Source of the DNA: Wyeomyia smithii | Taxonomy: Eukaryota > Arthropoda > Insecta > Diptera > Culicidae | Direction: 5' to 3' | Assembly (NCBI RefSeq): GCF_029784165.1 | Contig: NC_073695.1 | Span: 197,681,357-197,745,356 of the forward strand | DNA length: 64,000 nucleotides | In this document: piece by piece, positions 48,425-59,107 of the stretch | Position numbering within the stretch: position 1 is the stretch's first letter | How the letters are laid out: every line of letters begins with the position of its first letter | Notes under the pieces: model-generated | What the model was told of the DNA's origin: nothing | Databases searched by the model: none | The model's input: only the letters and a program-made list of their open reading frames with translations | Program-made: the position numbers and the translations under genes

Positions 48425-48532
48425 CGTGGAAAACTGCCCATATAAATTCTAAAAATATTGTATGGACCGTGGACATTAGCAACCCCCCCCCCCTCCCCCC
48501 CAAAGCTGTCCACGTGGTATGTGGATGGCCCC
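48425..48532. mobile_element. Inverted-repeat MITE, copy 2, left end missing
   Basis: TATTGTATGGACCGTGGACA and the C-run, followed by GCTGTCCACGTGGTATGTGG and ATGGCCCC, match the right two thirds of the MITE at 3781-3949. The left terminal repeat is not present. Confidence 0.7.
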
Positions 48533-48730
48533 TTACAATGCCTTACTTATAAAAGCTGTAAATATTTCATATTCATCACAAAACTGCATTCAACATGCAA
48601 TCTAATATATATTTCAAAGGAAGTGAGAACAAAAGTTTCACAAGCGCGAACAAGAGCCAAGTAAGCATTGCAGTTACCTCTGAAGTCAGTTATTAATAAA
48701 AACTTATTAAAAACAGAAGGTTTCTTCAAA
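48533..48730. other. Short unassigned spacer
   Basis: Nothing recognised. Confidence 0.4.
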
Positions 48731-48947
48731 AGAGAAAGAGAGAGAGAGAAAGAGAAACAGAGAGAGAGAATGAGAAAGAGAGAGAGAGAGAATGAGAAAG
48801 AGAGAGAATGAGAAAGAGAGAGAATGAGAAAGAGAGAGAATGAGAAAGAGAGAGAATGAGAAAGAGAAAGAGAGAGAAAGAGAATGTGAAAGAGAGAGAA
48901 TGAGAGAGAGAGAGAAAAAGACAAAGAGAGACAGAGAGAAAGAGAAA

Positions 48948-48978
<31 letters not shown>

Positions 48979-48983
48979 TAGAT

Positions 48984-49028
<45 letters not shown>

Positions 49029-49093
49029 AAAAGAGAGAAAAAAAGAAAGAGAGAGAAAAAGAGAGAAAAAGAGAGAAAGAGAGAGAGAGAAGA
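48731..49093. repeat. Purine-rich (GA)n tract, about 360 bp
   Basis: The plus strand is almost entirely G and A in GAGAGA, AAGAGAG and GAATGAGAAAG phrases. Such polypurine tracts can form triplex DNA. ORFs read through it (Arg-Glu repeats on one strand, Leu-Ser on the other) are artefacts. Confidence 0.97.
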
Positions 49094-49692
49094 TATATAT
49101 TTATCTCTAAAATAGTCTGAATGATGTACTTGTTCAAAGAATAATTAACACAGAACTTCATCGGACTAGCAACTCAGGATCTATTCGTATGTTGGGCCCG
49201 ATTCCGGAGATAACTACCTCTTTGGCATAATTAGTCAGTAGATATAGAACTACACGCTGAATCCAACATTAGTTTTCGGCAGGCTATTGATGACTTTCCT
49301 GATGATTCGGAATTGCTCTACTTTTTACAAAATTATTTCTTGGTGGTCAACTACAAGCGAAATTATCTCTTGTCGGGATCCGGAACTATTGTAGAAAAGG
49401 TAGGTTAACTTTAAAAAGTTGTCCTGATGATTCCCGATTTGTTCGAAACTGTTTCTGGACAGAGTCTGACAAAGTCAAATTCAAATGACAGCTATCAGCT
49501 TATAGTGACGCTTTGACCCGTCGCTTTCAATTGAAAAGCTTTTGTATCATTTTTGAGCACTTCGTAAGTCACATGAAACCCAGTCCAAAGTTCTTGTTTT
49601 AGTTTTGACAACTGAAGGGCTTGAAATTGATACAAATGCTTTTCAATTGAAAGCGGAGATTATCACCATCACTCTCACATGACGACTCTTAA
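49094..49692. other. Unassigned spacer
   Basis: Near 49,527 CAATTGAAAAGCTTTTGTAT and near 49,632 ACAAATGCTTTTCAATTG are partly complementary, suggesting a small inverted repeat. Nothing coding is seen. Confidence 0.45.
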
Positions 49693-49944
49693 TTGGTCTG
49701 CGTGCGATCAGACCGAACCAAGCGCCATTTTTATTAAAATTGAGTTTTTAACACCAGTGGATGTTGCATTTGACAATCTATCTTTAATGAAAAAACGAAA
49801 GCATTTGAACAGTTTATAATGGTATTATAACAAAATTTCTTTGCAGCAGTTTGCAGGAAACATACGGGGTGGTTAAACTTTGATCGCCGATTACTCGAAA
49901 TAAAGTTTTTGGCGCTTGGTTTGGTCTGGTCGCACGCTGACCAA
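49693..49944. repeat. Inverted repeat with 35-bp arms
   Basis: The left arm (49,693-49,727) includes TGCGTGCGATCAGACCGAAC, and the right arm (49,910-49,944) is its near-perfect reverse complement (GTTTGGTCTGGTCGCACGC). About 180 bases lie between. It is probably a small transposon relic, but no duplication is seen. Confidence 0.75.
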
Positions 49945-51062
49945 TTGAAAATGACAATCAGCGCTGACGAAGACAGGAGGCCTCCATACAGTATTTCACG
50001 CATATATAGGAAAGAGGGAGGAAATATTGATCGGAACTTGCGTGACGTATTTATTGGATGCCATTGCCGTTCTAACTACGGCTTGCGGTATTAGAAAACT
50101 ATCATCAAACGACGCGATGCGGTGCTAGTTTCAATTGAGACGCTGAAGTCAATTGAAAAAGTCGTCAGTTTTGTATAAAATGATCCGATGCAAAACAGAC
50201 GGAAACGAGAGAAAGAAGTGATTCGATGACAGTAGCCGAAAGGAATCGAGTGAAAATGAAACTGTTTTCATTGTTTTGTTTGAAAATTTAGAGCCCTGCT
50301 TCTGGGTGGTCAACTAGAAAGAATTCCAAATCCAAATATGATTTAAGGTAATCAGCAAGTCAGCAAGAATAATTTGAAAGTTGTACAGTTTTTTTTTTCT
50401 AAACAACCTCCCCAAGACCGAAAGTTACTCAAAGTTGTCACCAGATGGCACCACAGAAAATTTGGATTTACAATAGACTAGGTTGATTTGCCAATACTGA
50501 TTTTGGTGTTTTCCCGGTCAAACACCCATTTTGCTTCTAGATGACCGTTAAATAGTGATTTAAATGCTTTTTGGAGTAACAAAATTCTCTGTATGTTGAC
50601 TCTTTGGTTTAAGAGATGAGTAGTTTATCAAGAGATGAGTTATCAAATCACGATTGACATTTCTGCTGTCAAACGGGTGGTTGATAGCGGGTTTTTTCCT
50701 ATCTGGTGTTCAGCAGCTGATTTCGTTACCGTTACAAATAAAAACTGATGACTGTTACAATCGACGGAATGATTGACGCAAAGTATAACCACTCGTGAGA
50801 GTGAATCTGGTGTTGGCAGCGGCAAAAACCTATTCGGTAGGAAAGTACTAAATAAAAAGGATGTGAATGAAAAATAAACTCAATAATTTTCCAAATTATA
50901 TTTTTTTATTTCAAAACCCTCTATATGCGTAACGTACTGTATGGATGCACTCTGTCCTCATCTGTGCTCAAAGCAATTTTCAGATGGAAATCGTCATGCG
51001 ATAGTGACGCTGTTGACCTTCACATTTAATTGTATATAATTTTTTTCCCTTTCATGTCCAGC
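49945..51062. other. Unassigned DNA
   Basis: No gene or repeat recognised. Confidence 0.5.
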
Positions 51063-51140
51063 GATGAAAAAAATCACCTCTAGCAATTTTGAATAAATAT
51101 GAATCATGCCCAAGATGCGTTGACATCGTCGTCAACATTC
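51063..51140. repeat. Short dispersed repeat shared with 4255-4320 and 7964-7990
   Basis: GCGATGAAAAAAATCACCTC and AAGATGCGTTGACATCGTCG match, with a few changes, the sequence in which the Juan-like LINE landed. Roughly 75 bases are shared. In the RTE-like LINE it breaks the protein between AYDTI and LWKIM, so it was inserted there. Confidence 0.7.
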
Positions 51141-51399
51141 GAATAAATAAGTAGTGGTGTTGGTGCACTATATTCGTCCTCCCTCTTACGATATATTTAT
51201 TGTTGTGAGTGTACACCACAACACACAGTTTTCACTGTGTAAAACTTGGTATATGGAGTTGTTCGGACAATATACAGCAAACGAGCAATCCCGATCTGTT
51301 CGTATTCATTCGGCAAATAATCATGATTGTGTTAAATGTGTTATGTGTTAAAAAAAGAGCCTTTACGAACTAATTTCATTTTTGTCATATGACTTACAT

Positions 51400-51980
51400 T
51401 TTAAGTTTAGTAAAGCGGGCAATGTATTTAGTTTTTTCGAGAATGCGAAAATGAACGGGAATAGAAGGTGTGCCTTTAAGCTTAGAAAAAGTTTCCCTCG
51501 TCCAGACGGGACTCGAACCCGCAATCTCCGTCGTCTCCGGCAAGGTGTTTTGGCCAATTAAACTACTGGAAAAAGTATAACTCATTCTAAGCCAAAGTCG
51601 AATCACCCTCTACTAATGTGCTCCCGTATCCCAGCACGCCACGATGAACTGCCCACACTGCCCTGTGGGAGTTTATTTTTGTAACTGAGATGTGATTACA
51701 AAAAATAAACTCTCACAGGGCAGTGTGTGCAGTTCATCGTGGCTTGCTGGGATACGGGAACACAATAGTAGAGTGTGATTCAGCTTCGGCTTAGAGTGAG
51801 TTCTACATTTCCCAGTAGTTTAATAAGCCAAAACACCTTGCCGGAGACAACGAAGATTGCGGGTTCGAGTCTCGTCTAGACGAGGGAAATTTTTTCTATG
51901 CCTAAAGTCACACCTTCTATTCCCGTTTATTTTCGCATTCTCAAAAAAACTACATACATTGCCCGCTTTACTAAACTTTA
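51400..51980. repeat. 580-bp palindrome with tRNA-like sequence in each arm
   Basis: The two arms (about 51,400-51,682 and 51,696-51,980) are near-perfect reverse complements around a centre at 51,690 with about an 11-base loop. Each arm holds a tRNA-like block (51,497-51,569 on the minus strand and 51,811-51,887 on the plus) with a B-box-like GGGTTCGAGTC and an A-box-like TAGTTTAATTGGCC, which is altered in the right arm. Low divergence between arms suggests recent origin or gene conversion. Confidence 0.85.
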
Positions 51981-52144
51981 AAAAAAAATAAAAGACAGCG
52001 TATCTTTCTTACTTTCACTCAACTTAAACGCAGCCGAAGTAATCCTTTTCTTCTCACCGCACCACACCTTTGCTGCTACTCAGTCAACCCGGGAGCATCT
52101 TGACAGCTGTGTTGTTGGTTCTCTGGTTCTGTCAGATCAGATAT

Positions 52145-54144
52145 GGGTCATTCCATGTCAAGTGTCCGAGGAAATGCATCGACCATCTTCGATTTCGACC
52201 AAAATTTGTGAGTCGATGTATTTTGGGCCGGAACTAATAAGTACAAAGTGTTGTACCGATTGGTAGACCCCTCGGCCAATGGGACTGCCTCCACTTTTTG
52301 CGAATTTAGCAAAACACCTTTTTTTATTTTGTGAATATCTCGGGACCCTGGAGAGCTACGGGTGATATTGACATATCATTTTGAAGGGTTTGAGACGTAG
52401 AATCGAACTACGTAATAATTTTTTTCCAGCAGTGTTGCCGACATTGCATTTTTTTCGATTCAAAACTAAATTTGCAATTTCCTCAAAATACCCCCCTTCG
52501 ATTTTGATTGTGTTTAGCAGATTTTGTTGCCATTGTGTTTAGCAGACGATTTTAGATAGGAATCACTAATCAGCAAAAAACAAAATGTAGCGTTCCAGAG
52601 ATACAGCATTTTCAAAATTGCAAGATTTTGGATTTTGTCTACGCACGAAAGCGCTTCTACATAAACTGCTGCTATCTTAATGGTACCCTAGCAGGCGTTT
52701 GTGTTATCGAAAGATGTTCCTTAGAGGAGCATCCGTTAATGATGTAACGCAAAAAAACCCGCTTTAGAATTATTTTCACGAAAGGTTACGGGAGAGTTTT
52801 GGCTACACTTTTCGTATAAAAATTAATTAAAACTGTTTTTTGTAAAATGTACATTTTTGTCCATGATTCGAATTTTGAAACCAACTTGTGACATTGTTAA
52901 TAACGTGAAAAAAATGCTGATTTCAGATTTCATTTCATAATTTTGCATATTTACATTCAAGACCACATGTTCAAACAAATCTCTGAACGTATCCAAAATA
53001 TTTTATCATAACCGTATACAGCTTAACCCTCTAGTGCCCAAGGTAATTTTCAGACGGACTTCGGAAAAATCACTATGAATTGTTATAAACATGTTTTAAG
53101 TATTGATTGAAGCTTTTAAGAGGTTCAACTGAAGACCGTCTAAAGGCGGCACTGGGCACTAAAGGGTTAATTCGCTCATATCATAGCACGTCATAGAGCA
53201 AGTAAGCCTATCATAACATTCCAAAAAAAAAAGTCATTGGGGTGGGAGGGGGCTGGTGATGAATTTTGTAATAAAGCTACGTAATTATCCATAGGGGGTC
53301 TGACTATGTGACGAAAGGGGGAAGGGGGGTATAAAAAAACCTAAAAAAAGGCTACGTCATTTATGCATGCTCCCTCAGTTTCTAGTGAATCTCATCGCGT
53401 AAGCTGCTGTGATAACCAATACCGTTTTCCAGCGATACAAATTTGTTTTAAATACAATCCAATTAAACACACCATCTTCAAGAATGAAATGACTGCACGT
53501 GACGAGACACATTGTTTACAATTTTGAAATCATAGCAAACCTTCAACCAGGAAAAAACATGACAAACATGCTCCTCTAAGGAACATCTCTTCGATAACAC
53601 AAACACCTGCTAGGATACCATTAAGATAGCAGCAATTTATGTAGAAGCGCTTTCGTGCGTAGACAAAATCCAAAATCTTGCAATTTTGGAGATGCTGTAT
53701 CTCTGGAACGCTACATTTTGTTTTTTGCTGATAAGTGATTCCTATGTAAAATCGTCTGCTACACAATGGCGTGGTCAAAATCAAAATCGAAGGGGGGTAT
53801 TTTGAAGAAATTGCAAATTTAGTTTTGAATCGAAAAAAAATGCAATGTTGGCAACACTGCAGGGAAAAAATTATCACGTAGTTCGATTCTACATCTCAAA
53901 CCCCTCAAAATGATATGTCAATATCACCTGTAGCTCTTCAGGGTCCCGAGATATTCACAAAATAAAAAAAGGTGTTTTGCTAAATTCGCAAAAAGTGGAG
54001 GCAGTCCCATTGGCCGAGGGGTCTACCAATCGGTACAACACTTTGTACTTATTAGTTCCGGCTCAAAATACATCGACTCACAAATTTTGGTCGAAATCGG
54101 AGAGGGTCGATGCATTTCCTCGGACACTTGACATGGAATGGCCC
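52145..54144. mobile_element. 2.0-kb fold-back element with arms of nearly 590 bp
   Basis: The ends are GGGTCATTCCATGTCAAGTG at the left and its complement (with one C/T change) at the right. The arms, 52,145-52,732 and 53,568-54,144, are complementary almost throughout. ATAT lies on both sides (52,141-52,144 and 54,145-54,148), either a target duplication or part of the repeat. The centre of about 840 bp is not shared and includes a small TTAA-flanked element. I see no transposase ORF. Confidence 0.87.
53037..53166. mobile_element. Small TTAA-flanked MITE inside the fold-back
   Basis: The ends are CCCTCTAGTGCCCA and its near-complement GGGCACTAAAGGG, flanked by TTAA (53,033-53,036 and 53,167-53,170). 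130 bp with no ORF. CCCT ends with TTAA fit the piggyBac pattern. Confidence 0.8.
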
Positions 54145-54148
54145 ATAT

Positions 54149-55025
54149 ATGCGTGTATAGTTTTTGAAATGGTCGTAATGCACACATGGGAATTATATTC
54201 TTTTATTGTGAAGTTTCAATCGTGATGGTTAACGGTTGTTGATACAATTCTTGATGGAAACTGCTAAAATGAGAAAAATGGTAAGAAAAGGAAAAACATC
54301 CGAAATCGCCGACAATAGTTCTACCATGCAAACTGTTGTTAGCGACCTCTAAATGTATGGGAAAAGTTTTCGCAAATGTGCTTTCGTGCTATGTATCTTA
54401 CATAATAACCTCCCTGTTTCATTTTTAGAAATAGTAAAAACAATGTTTTTTATTATTCTGGTTATCCATATTTATGTATATTTGATGTATTCACAGTAAC
54501 AAACATGATTAAATTTTGGTATAACTATATACAATAACATAAATTTTTGAGGTTTTTAAGGGTTTCCTTCGGACGAGTTATTTATCAAATAGTGATTTGA
54601 TCATTCACCGCTCCTAGAAAAATTTGTAAATATCTGAAACTTTTTAGAAATGTGCACACGGATTCCATCTGGTATCCTGACCCAATGCCAGAAGAGTAAA
54701 CCTTTTGTAGCCCTATTCTGTATGTAGAATTGGCGATTTAACGCCAAACTAAAAACGACCGTGCGACTTCTGGATTTAAAGTTTAGAACAAAGAAAATGA
54801 TGATCGATTCAATTTTTAGCCATGGCTCATATACACAGGAGCCTGTTTTTCATGCGATATTTGCGTCAATAACTATGCAGCTGGTTAGAAATTTTATGCA
54901 ACATCTAGTAGACTGATTACTGTCAAGAAAATACATATGAAATAGGAAATATATGAGATCCGGTTTCGTTTTTGATTTGAGGTTATGTTTTCACAGGAGT
55001 TGGTAGGTACATAGCGTGTTAAAAT
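54149..55025. other. Unassigned spacer
   Basis: No feature recognised before the target duplication at 55,026-55,040. Confidence 0.5.
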
Positions 55026-55040
55026 TGCATTTTCTTAGTT
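55026..55040. repeat. Target-site duplication of full-length I-clade LINE (left)
   Basis: TGCATTTTCTTAGTT is repeated exactly at 60,916-60,930. Confidence 0.97.
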
Positions 55041-55420
55041 TTTTTTTTTTTTTTTTCTTCACATAACATTTATTTGACACGGCACAAATACAATTTAATG
55101 TTTAACGGCGCCAATTATATCTAATGACTTAAAAACTAAAGCAAATTTTTTATCCTCGCTGCCGACTACGAGCTGAAATTAAGTCTAACTTAAAACTAGC
55201 ATGGGATTTCCAATCAGTGTTTTGTTGTTCAATGGTCGTCTGATAATCGTCGAATGGCATGTATGGATTCGTTCTGCTGAGCCACGATGTCGTGAGTTGG
55301 GACAGAGGCTCGTAGTCCTTGGGTCCTGGTTCTATTGTGCGGGGTCTGGTTGCTGGTTTTGTGCTTAAGGTTCAAACGTGTTCTTGTCGTTTTGTTCGGT
55401 GTAGACGGAGGGGAACGGGA
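55041..55420 (-). other. 3' UTR and poly(A) tail of I-clade LINE
   Basis: The A tail (T-run at 55,041-55,056) is preceded, in element direction, by CAAATAAATGTTATGTGAAG. The matching regions of the other two copies are 1446-1842 and 32,598-32,992, but a part near 55,200-55,420 differs clearly from them (for example around 55,255-55,400), so this copy has its own 3' UTR variant. Confidence 0.85.
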
Positions 55421-58400
55421 CTAGACTGGGGCGTGGATGGATTTCAGGAAAACGTATATAAGGGACATGTAGGATAGGTCACGGCTCGCCAAGACATCAC
55501 GAACAGGAACAGCCGGCTGTCTACCCTCGGCCTGCAGGGAAGCTATTAATTTAGACCTGGCGTCACGGTGTACAGGGCATGACCAAACCACATGCTCTAT
55601 GTCGTGATAACCTTCACCACAGGCACAGATACCACTTTCCCCGAGCCCAACACGACGGAGATGCGCGTCAAATCTATAGTGATTGGACATAAGCCGGGAC
55701 ATCACGCAAATAAAATCCCGACCTACATCCAACCCCTTGAACCACGGGTTCGTCGATACTTTGGGGATTATGGAATGTAACCACCTTCCCAATTCCCCTC
55801 TGGTCCAAGCATTTTGCCAACTGATGATCGTATTCTGACGTACAAGTGCGAAAAATTCATTAAAGGCAATTGGTCTTTCATAAATATCACCGTTTGTTGC
55901 GCCCACCTTAGCCAAAGAGTCCGCTTTCTCATTACCCGGTATCGAGCAGTGAGAAGGGACCCACGCTAAGGTAATCTGAGTAGATTTTTCGGATAAAGCA
56001 CTCAGATGTTCCCGTATTTTCCCCAGGAAATACGGAGAGTGCTTAACATCTTTCATCGATCGGAGAGCCTCAATGGAACTGAGACTGTCCGTAAAGATGA
56101 AATAATGGTCCGTGGGCATTTTTTCGATAATCCCTAGGGTGTACTGAATTGCAGCTAATTCTGCGACGTAAACAGAAGCAGGATTATCGAGCTTATGGGA
56201 GACGGTTAAATTGTTATTGAAGATACCGAAGCCAGTGGACCCATCAAGAAGTGATCCGTCAGTGTAGTACATATTGTCGCAGTTGATGTTTCGATATTTA
56301 TTGGAAAAAATTTTAGGGATCTGCTGCACGCGTAAATGATCCGGGATTCCACGAGTTTCTTCTATCATGGATGTATCGAAAAACACAGTAGAATCAGAAG
56401 TATTTGATAAGTCGACACGATTTGGAATATTCGAAGAAGGGTTAATATTTTGGGACATGTGATTGAAATACAATGTCATAAAACGGGTTTGAGAATTAAG
56501 TTCGATTAACCTTTCAAAATTTTCAATCACGGGACGGTTCAAGACCTCACATTTGATTAGAATACGAGAAGACAGGCTCCAGAAGCGGTTTTTCAATGGT
56601 AGTACTCCAGCTAAAACCTCCAAACTCATCGTATGGGTCGACTGCATGCAACCTAAGGCGATACGCAAACAACGATATTGTATTCGCTCCAGTTTGATCA
56701 AATGTGTGTTTGCTGCGGAGCGGAAGCAGAAACACCCGTATTCAATAACAGACAATATCGTTGTTTGGTAAAGCCTTATAAGGTCTCCTGGATGGGCTCC
56801 CCACCATTGTCCGGTTATTGTACGAAGAAAATTCACTCTTTGTTGACATTTTTTCATCAGATACCTCACGTGACAACCCCAGGTGCCTTTAGAGTCGAAC
56901 CAGACACCAAGATATTTGTGTACAAAAACCTGAGAAATCGTTTTACCCATTAATTGTGTTTGAAGCTGAGCAGGTTCATGCTTCCTAGAAAAAACTACTA
57001 TCTCAGTCTTCTCCGGAGAGAATTCGATACCTAGCTGTAAAGCCCAAGCAGACAAATTGTCCAAGGTATCTTGCAATGGTCCTTGCAAATCGGCAGCTTT
57101 GGCTCCTGTAACAGAGATTACACTGTCGTCTGCAAGTTGTCTTATCGTGCATGAATTTGCCAGACATTCGTCGATGTCATTTACATAAAAGTTGTAAAGA
57201 AGGGGGCTTAAACATGAGCCCTGGGGAAGACCCATGTAGCTAATGCGAAAAGTTGCCAAATCGCCATGCGTAAAATGCATGTGCTTTTCGGACAACAAAT
57301 TGTGCAAAAAATTGTTCAAAATTGGAGAAAATCCTTGTCGGTGAAGTTTACCCGAAAGAATGTCAATAGAAACGGAATCAAAAGCCCCCTTAATGTCCAA
57401 GAACGCAGACGCCATTTGTTCTTTACGAGCATACGCCAGCTGAATATCTGTTGAAAGCAACGCAAGACAATCATTCGTCCCTTTGGCACGGCGGAAGCCA
57501 AATTGAGTTTCTGATAGTAGACCATTTGATTCGACCCAGTGGTCTAAACGACGGAGTATCATTTTTTCCATCAATTTCCGGATACAGGATAGCATTGCAA
57601 TCGGCCTATAAGAGTTGTGATTAGAAGCTGGTTTCCCTGGTTTTTGGATGGCGATCACCTTCACTTGCCTCCAATCCTGCGGTACAATGTTTTGCTCCAG
57701 GAACTTAATGAACAAGTTCAACAAGCGCCTCTTGGCATTGCCGGGTAGATTCTTCAACAAGTTGAATTTGATTCTATCTAATCCAGGCGCGTTATTGTTA
57801 CAGGACAGGAGGGCAACTGAAAGTTCTGCCATCGTAAAAGGTGATTCTATCGCGTCGTGGCCCGGAGACGCATCGCGAACAATATTTTGCTCAGGAACAG
57901 AGTCCGGACATACTTTCCTGGCAAAATCAAATATCCACCTACTTGAAGACTCCTCGCTTTCGTTGACCGTTACGCGATTCCGCATTCTTCGGGCTGTGTT
58001 CCAAAGAGTGCTCATCGATGTCTCCCTCGACGTCTCGTTCACGAACCGACGCCAATATCCACGTTTCTTTGCTTTAGCCAAGCTTTTAAGCTTGGTATCA
58101 AGCTCCGAATACCGTAAATAGTCGCCAGGTATACCTCCCGTCTGGTAGGCCTTAAACGCGTCGGATCTTTGCGTGTAGACATCGGAGCACTCTTGGTCCC
58201 ACCACGGAGTGGGAGGCCGTTCTTTGATCGTTACGCCGGGATATTTCTTCGTTTGGGCTTGCAACGTGGCGTCGAGAATCAAGCCCGCGAGGAGGTTGTA
58301 TTCTTCAAGTGGTGAATGATGTTGAATCGACTCGACCGCTTTTGAAATCATTTCCTCGTATAACTTCCAATCGACATTTCGTGTGAGGTCATACGGAATG

Positions 58401-59107
58401 TCAATTGGTCGCATGCGAGTTGACCCGTTAGTAATTGAAATAAGAATAGGCAGATGGTCGCTACCGTGAGGATCGAGGATTACCTTCCATGTGCAATCCA
58501 ACCGTAGCGACGTCGAACATAAGGATAGATCCAAAGCGCTTGGGCGCGCTGGAGGTTTCGGGATACGTGTCATTTCACCGTTGTTTAAAATAGTCATGTC
58601 GAAGTCATCGCAAAGGTTATAGATTAAAGAGGAGCGGTTATCATTGTATGGGGAACCCCAAGCCACGCCATGAGAGTTGAAGTCTCCCAAAATCAAACGT
58701 GGCGAGGGAAGAAGTTCTATTAAATCAAAGAGCAGCCGTTGCCCAACCTGTGCTCTGGGGGGAATATATATTGAGGCAATACAAAGCTCTTTACCTTGTA
58801 TTGTCATTTGACATGCGACAACTTCGATGCCTGGAATCGAGGGGAGGTTAATACGATAGAAAGAATAGCACTTTTTAATCCCTAAAAGTACTCCTCCATA
58901 TGGGGTGTCTCGATCAAGGCGAATAATATTAAAATCATGGAAGTTGAGATCAATATTTGAAGTAAGCCAAGTTTCACAAAGGGAAAATGCATCGCATTTG
59001 TTTTTATTTATCAAAACTTTAAACGAATCAATTTTTGGTAAAATACTTCTACAATTCCACTGTAAGACAGAGATAGAATCCTTCATATACGCAGTTGAAT
59101 TAGGCAT
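55421..59107 (-). CDS. I-clade ORF2: endonuclease, reverse transcriptase, RNase H
   Basis: From the ATG at 59,105-59,107 the protein has 1228 residues. I chose this start because a longer reading begins with TTG only, and this ATG overlaps the ORF1 stop by 8 bases. Endonuclease, about 10-225: SVLQWNCRS at 13-21, the acidic LCETWL at 43-48, LILGDFNSH at 138-146 and GSDHLPI at 215-221. Reverse transcriptase, about 420-760: AFLDIKGAFDSV at 568-579, GLPQGSCLSP at 626-635 and LADD at 658-661. RNase H, about 945-1080: YYTDGS, VAELAAIQ, FTDSLSS and GNEKADSLAK, so all four acidic positions are present. A CACGEGYHDIEHVVWSCPVH motif follows near 1165. The enzyme would nick the target and copy the element RNA. 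The frame has no stop or shift, so activity is possible but not shown. Confidence 0.96.
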   Translation of the reverse strand: MPNSTAYMKDSISVLQWNCRSILPKIDSFKVLINKNKCDAFSLCETWLTSNIDLNFHDFNIIRLDRDTPYGGVLLGIKKCYSFYRINLPSIPGIEVVACQMTIQGKELCIASIYIPPRAQVGQRLLFDLIELLPSPRLILGDFNSHGVAWGSPYNDNRSSLIYNLCDDFDMTILNNGEMTRIPKPPARPSALDLSLCSTSLRLDCTWKVILDPHGSDHLPILISITNGSTRMRPIDIPYDLTRNVDWKLYEEMISKAVESIQHHSPLEEYNLLAGLILDATLQAQTKKYPGVTIKERPPTPWWDQECSDVYTQRSDAFKAYQTGGIPGDYLRYSELDTKLKSLAKAKKRGYWRRFVNETSRETSMSTLWNTARRMRNRVTVNESEESSSRWIFDFARKVCPDSVPEQNIVRDASPGHDAIESPFTMAELSVALLSCNNNAPGLDRIKFNLLKNLPGNAKRRLLNLFIKFLEQNIVPQDWRQVKVIAIQKPGKPASNHNSYRPIAMLSCIRKLMEKMILRRLDHWVESNGLLSETQFGFRRAKGTNDCLALLSTDIQLAYARKEQMASAFLDIKGAFDSVSIDILSGKLHRQGFSPILNNFLHNLLSEKHMHFTHGDLATFRISYMGLPQGSCLSPLLYNFYVNDIDECLANSCTIRQLADDSVISVTGAKAADLQGPLQDTLDNLSAWALQLGIEFSPEKTEIVVFSRKHEPAQLQTQLMGKTISQVFVHKYLGVWFDSKGTWGCHVRYLMKKCQQRVNFLRTITGQWWGAHPGDLIRLYQTTILSVIEYGCFCFRSAANTHLIKLERIQYRCLRIALGCMQSTHTMSLEVLAGVLPLKNRFWSLSSRILIKCEVLNRPVIENFERLIELNSQTRFMTLYFNHMSQNINPSSNIPNRVDLSNTSDSTVFFDTSMIEETRGIPDHLRVQQIPKIFSNKYRNINCDNMYYTDGSLLDGSTGFGIFNNNLTVSHKLDNPASVYVAELAAIQYTLGIIEKMPTDHYFIFTDSLSSIEALRSMKDVKHSPYFLGKIREHLSALSEKSTQITLAWVPSHCSIPGNEKADSLAKVGATNGDIYERPIAFNEFFALVRQNTIISWQNAWTRGELGRWLHSIIPKVSTNPWFKGLDVGRDFICVMSRLMSNHYRFDAHLRRVGLGESGICACGEGYHDIEHVVWSCPVHRDARSKLIASLQAEGRQPAVPVRDVLASRDLSYMSLIYVFLKSIHAPV

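Noticed and set aside
48547..49161. Ser/Leu-rich and Arg/Glu-rich ORFs
   Set aside because: They are translations of the GA tract and not genes.
51497..51887. Functional tRNA genes in the palindrome
   Set aside because: The blocks have A-box- and B-box-like motifs but I could not build a full cloverleaf with matched acceptor stem, so I call them tRNA-like only.
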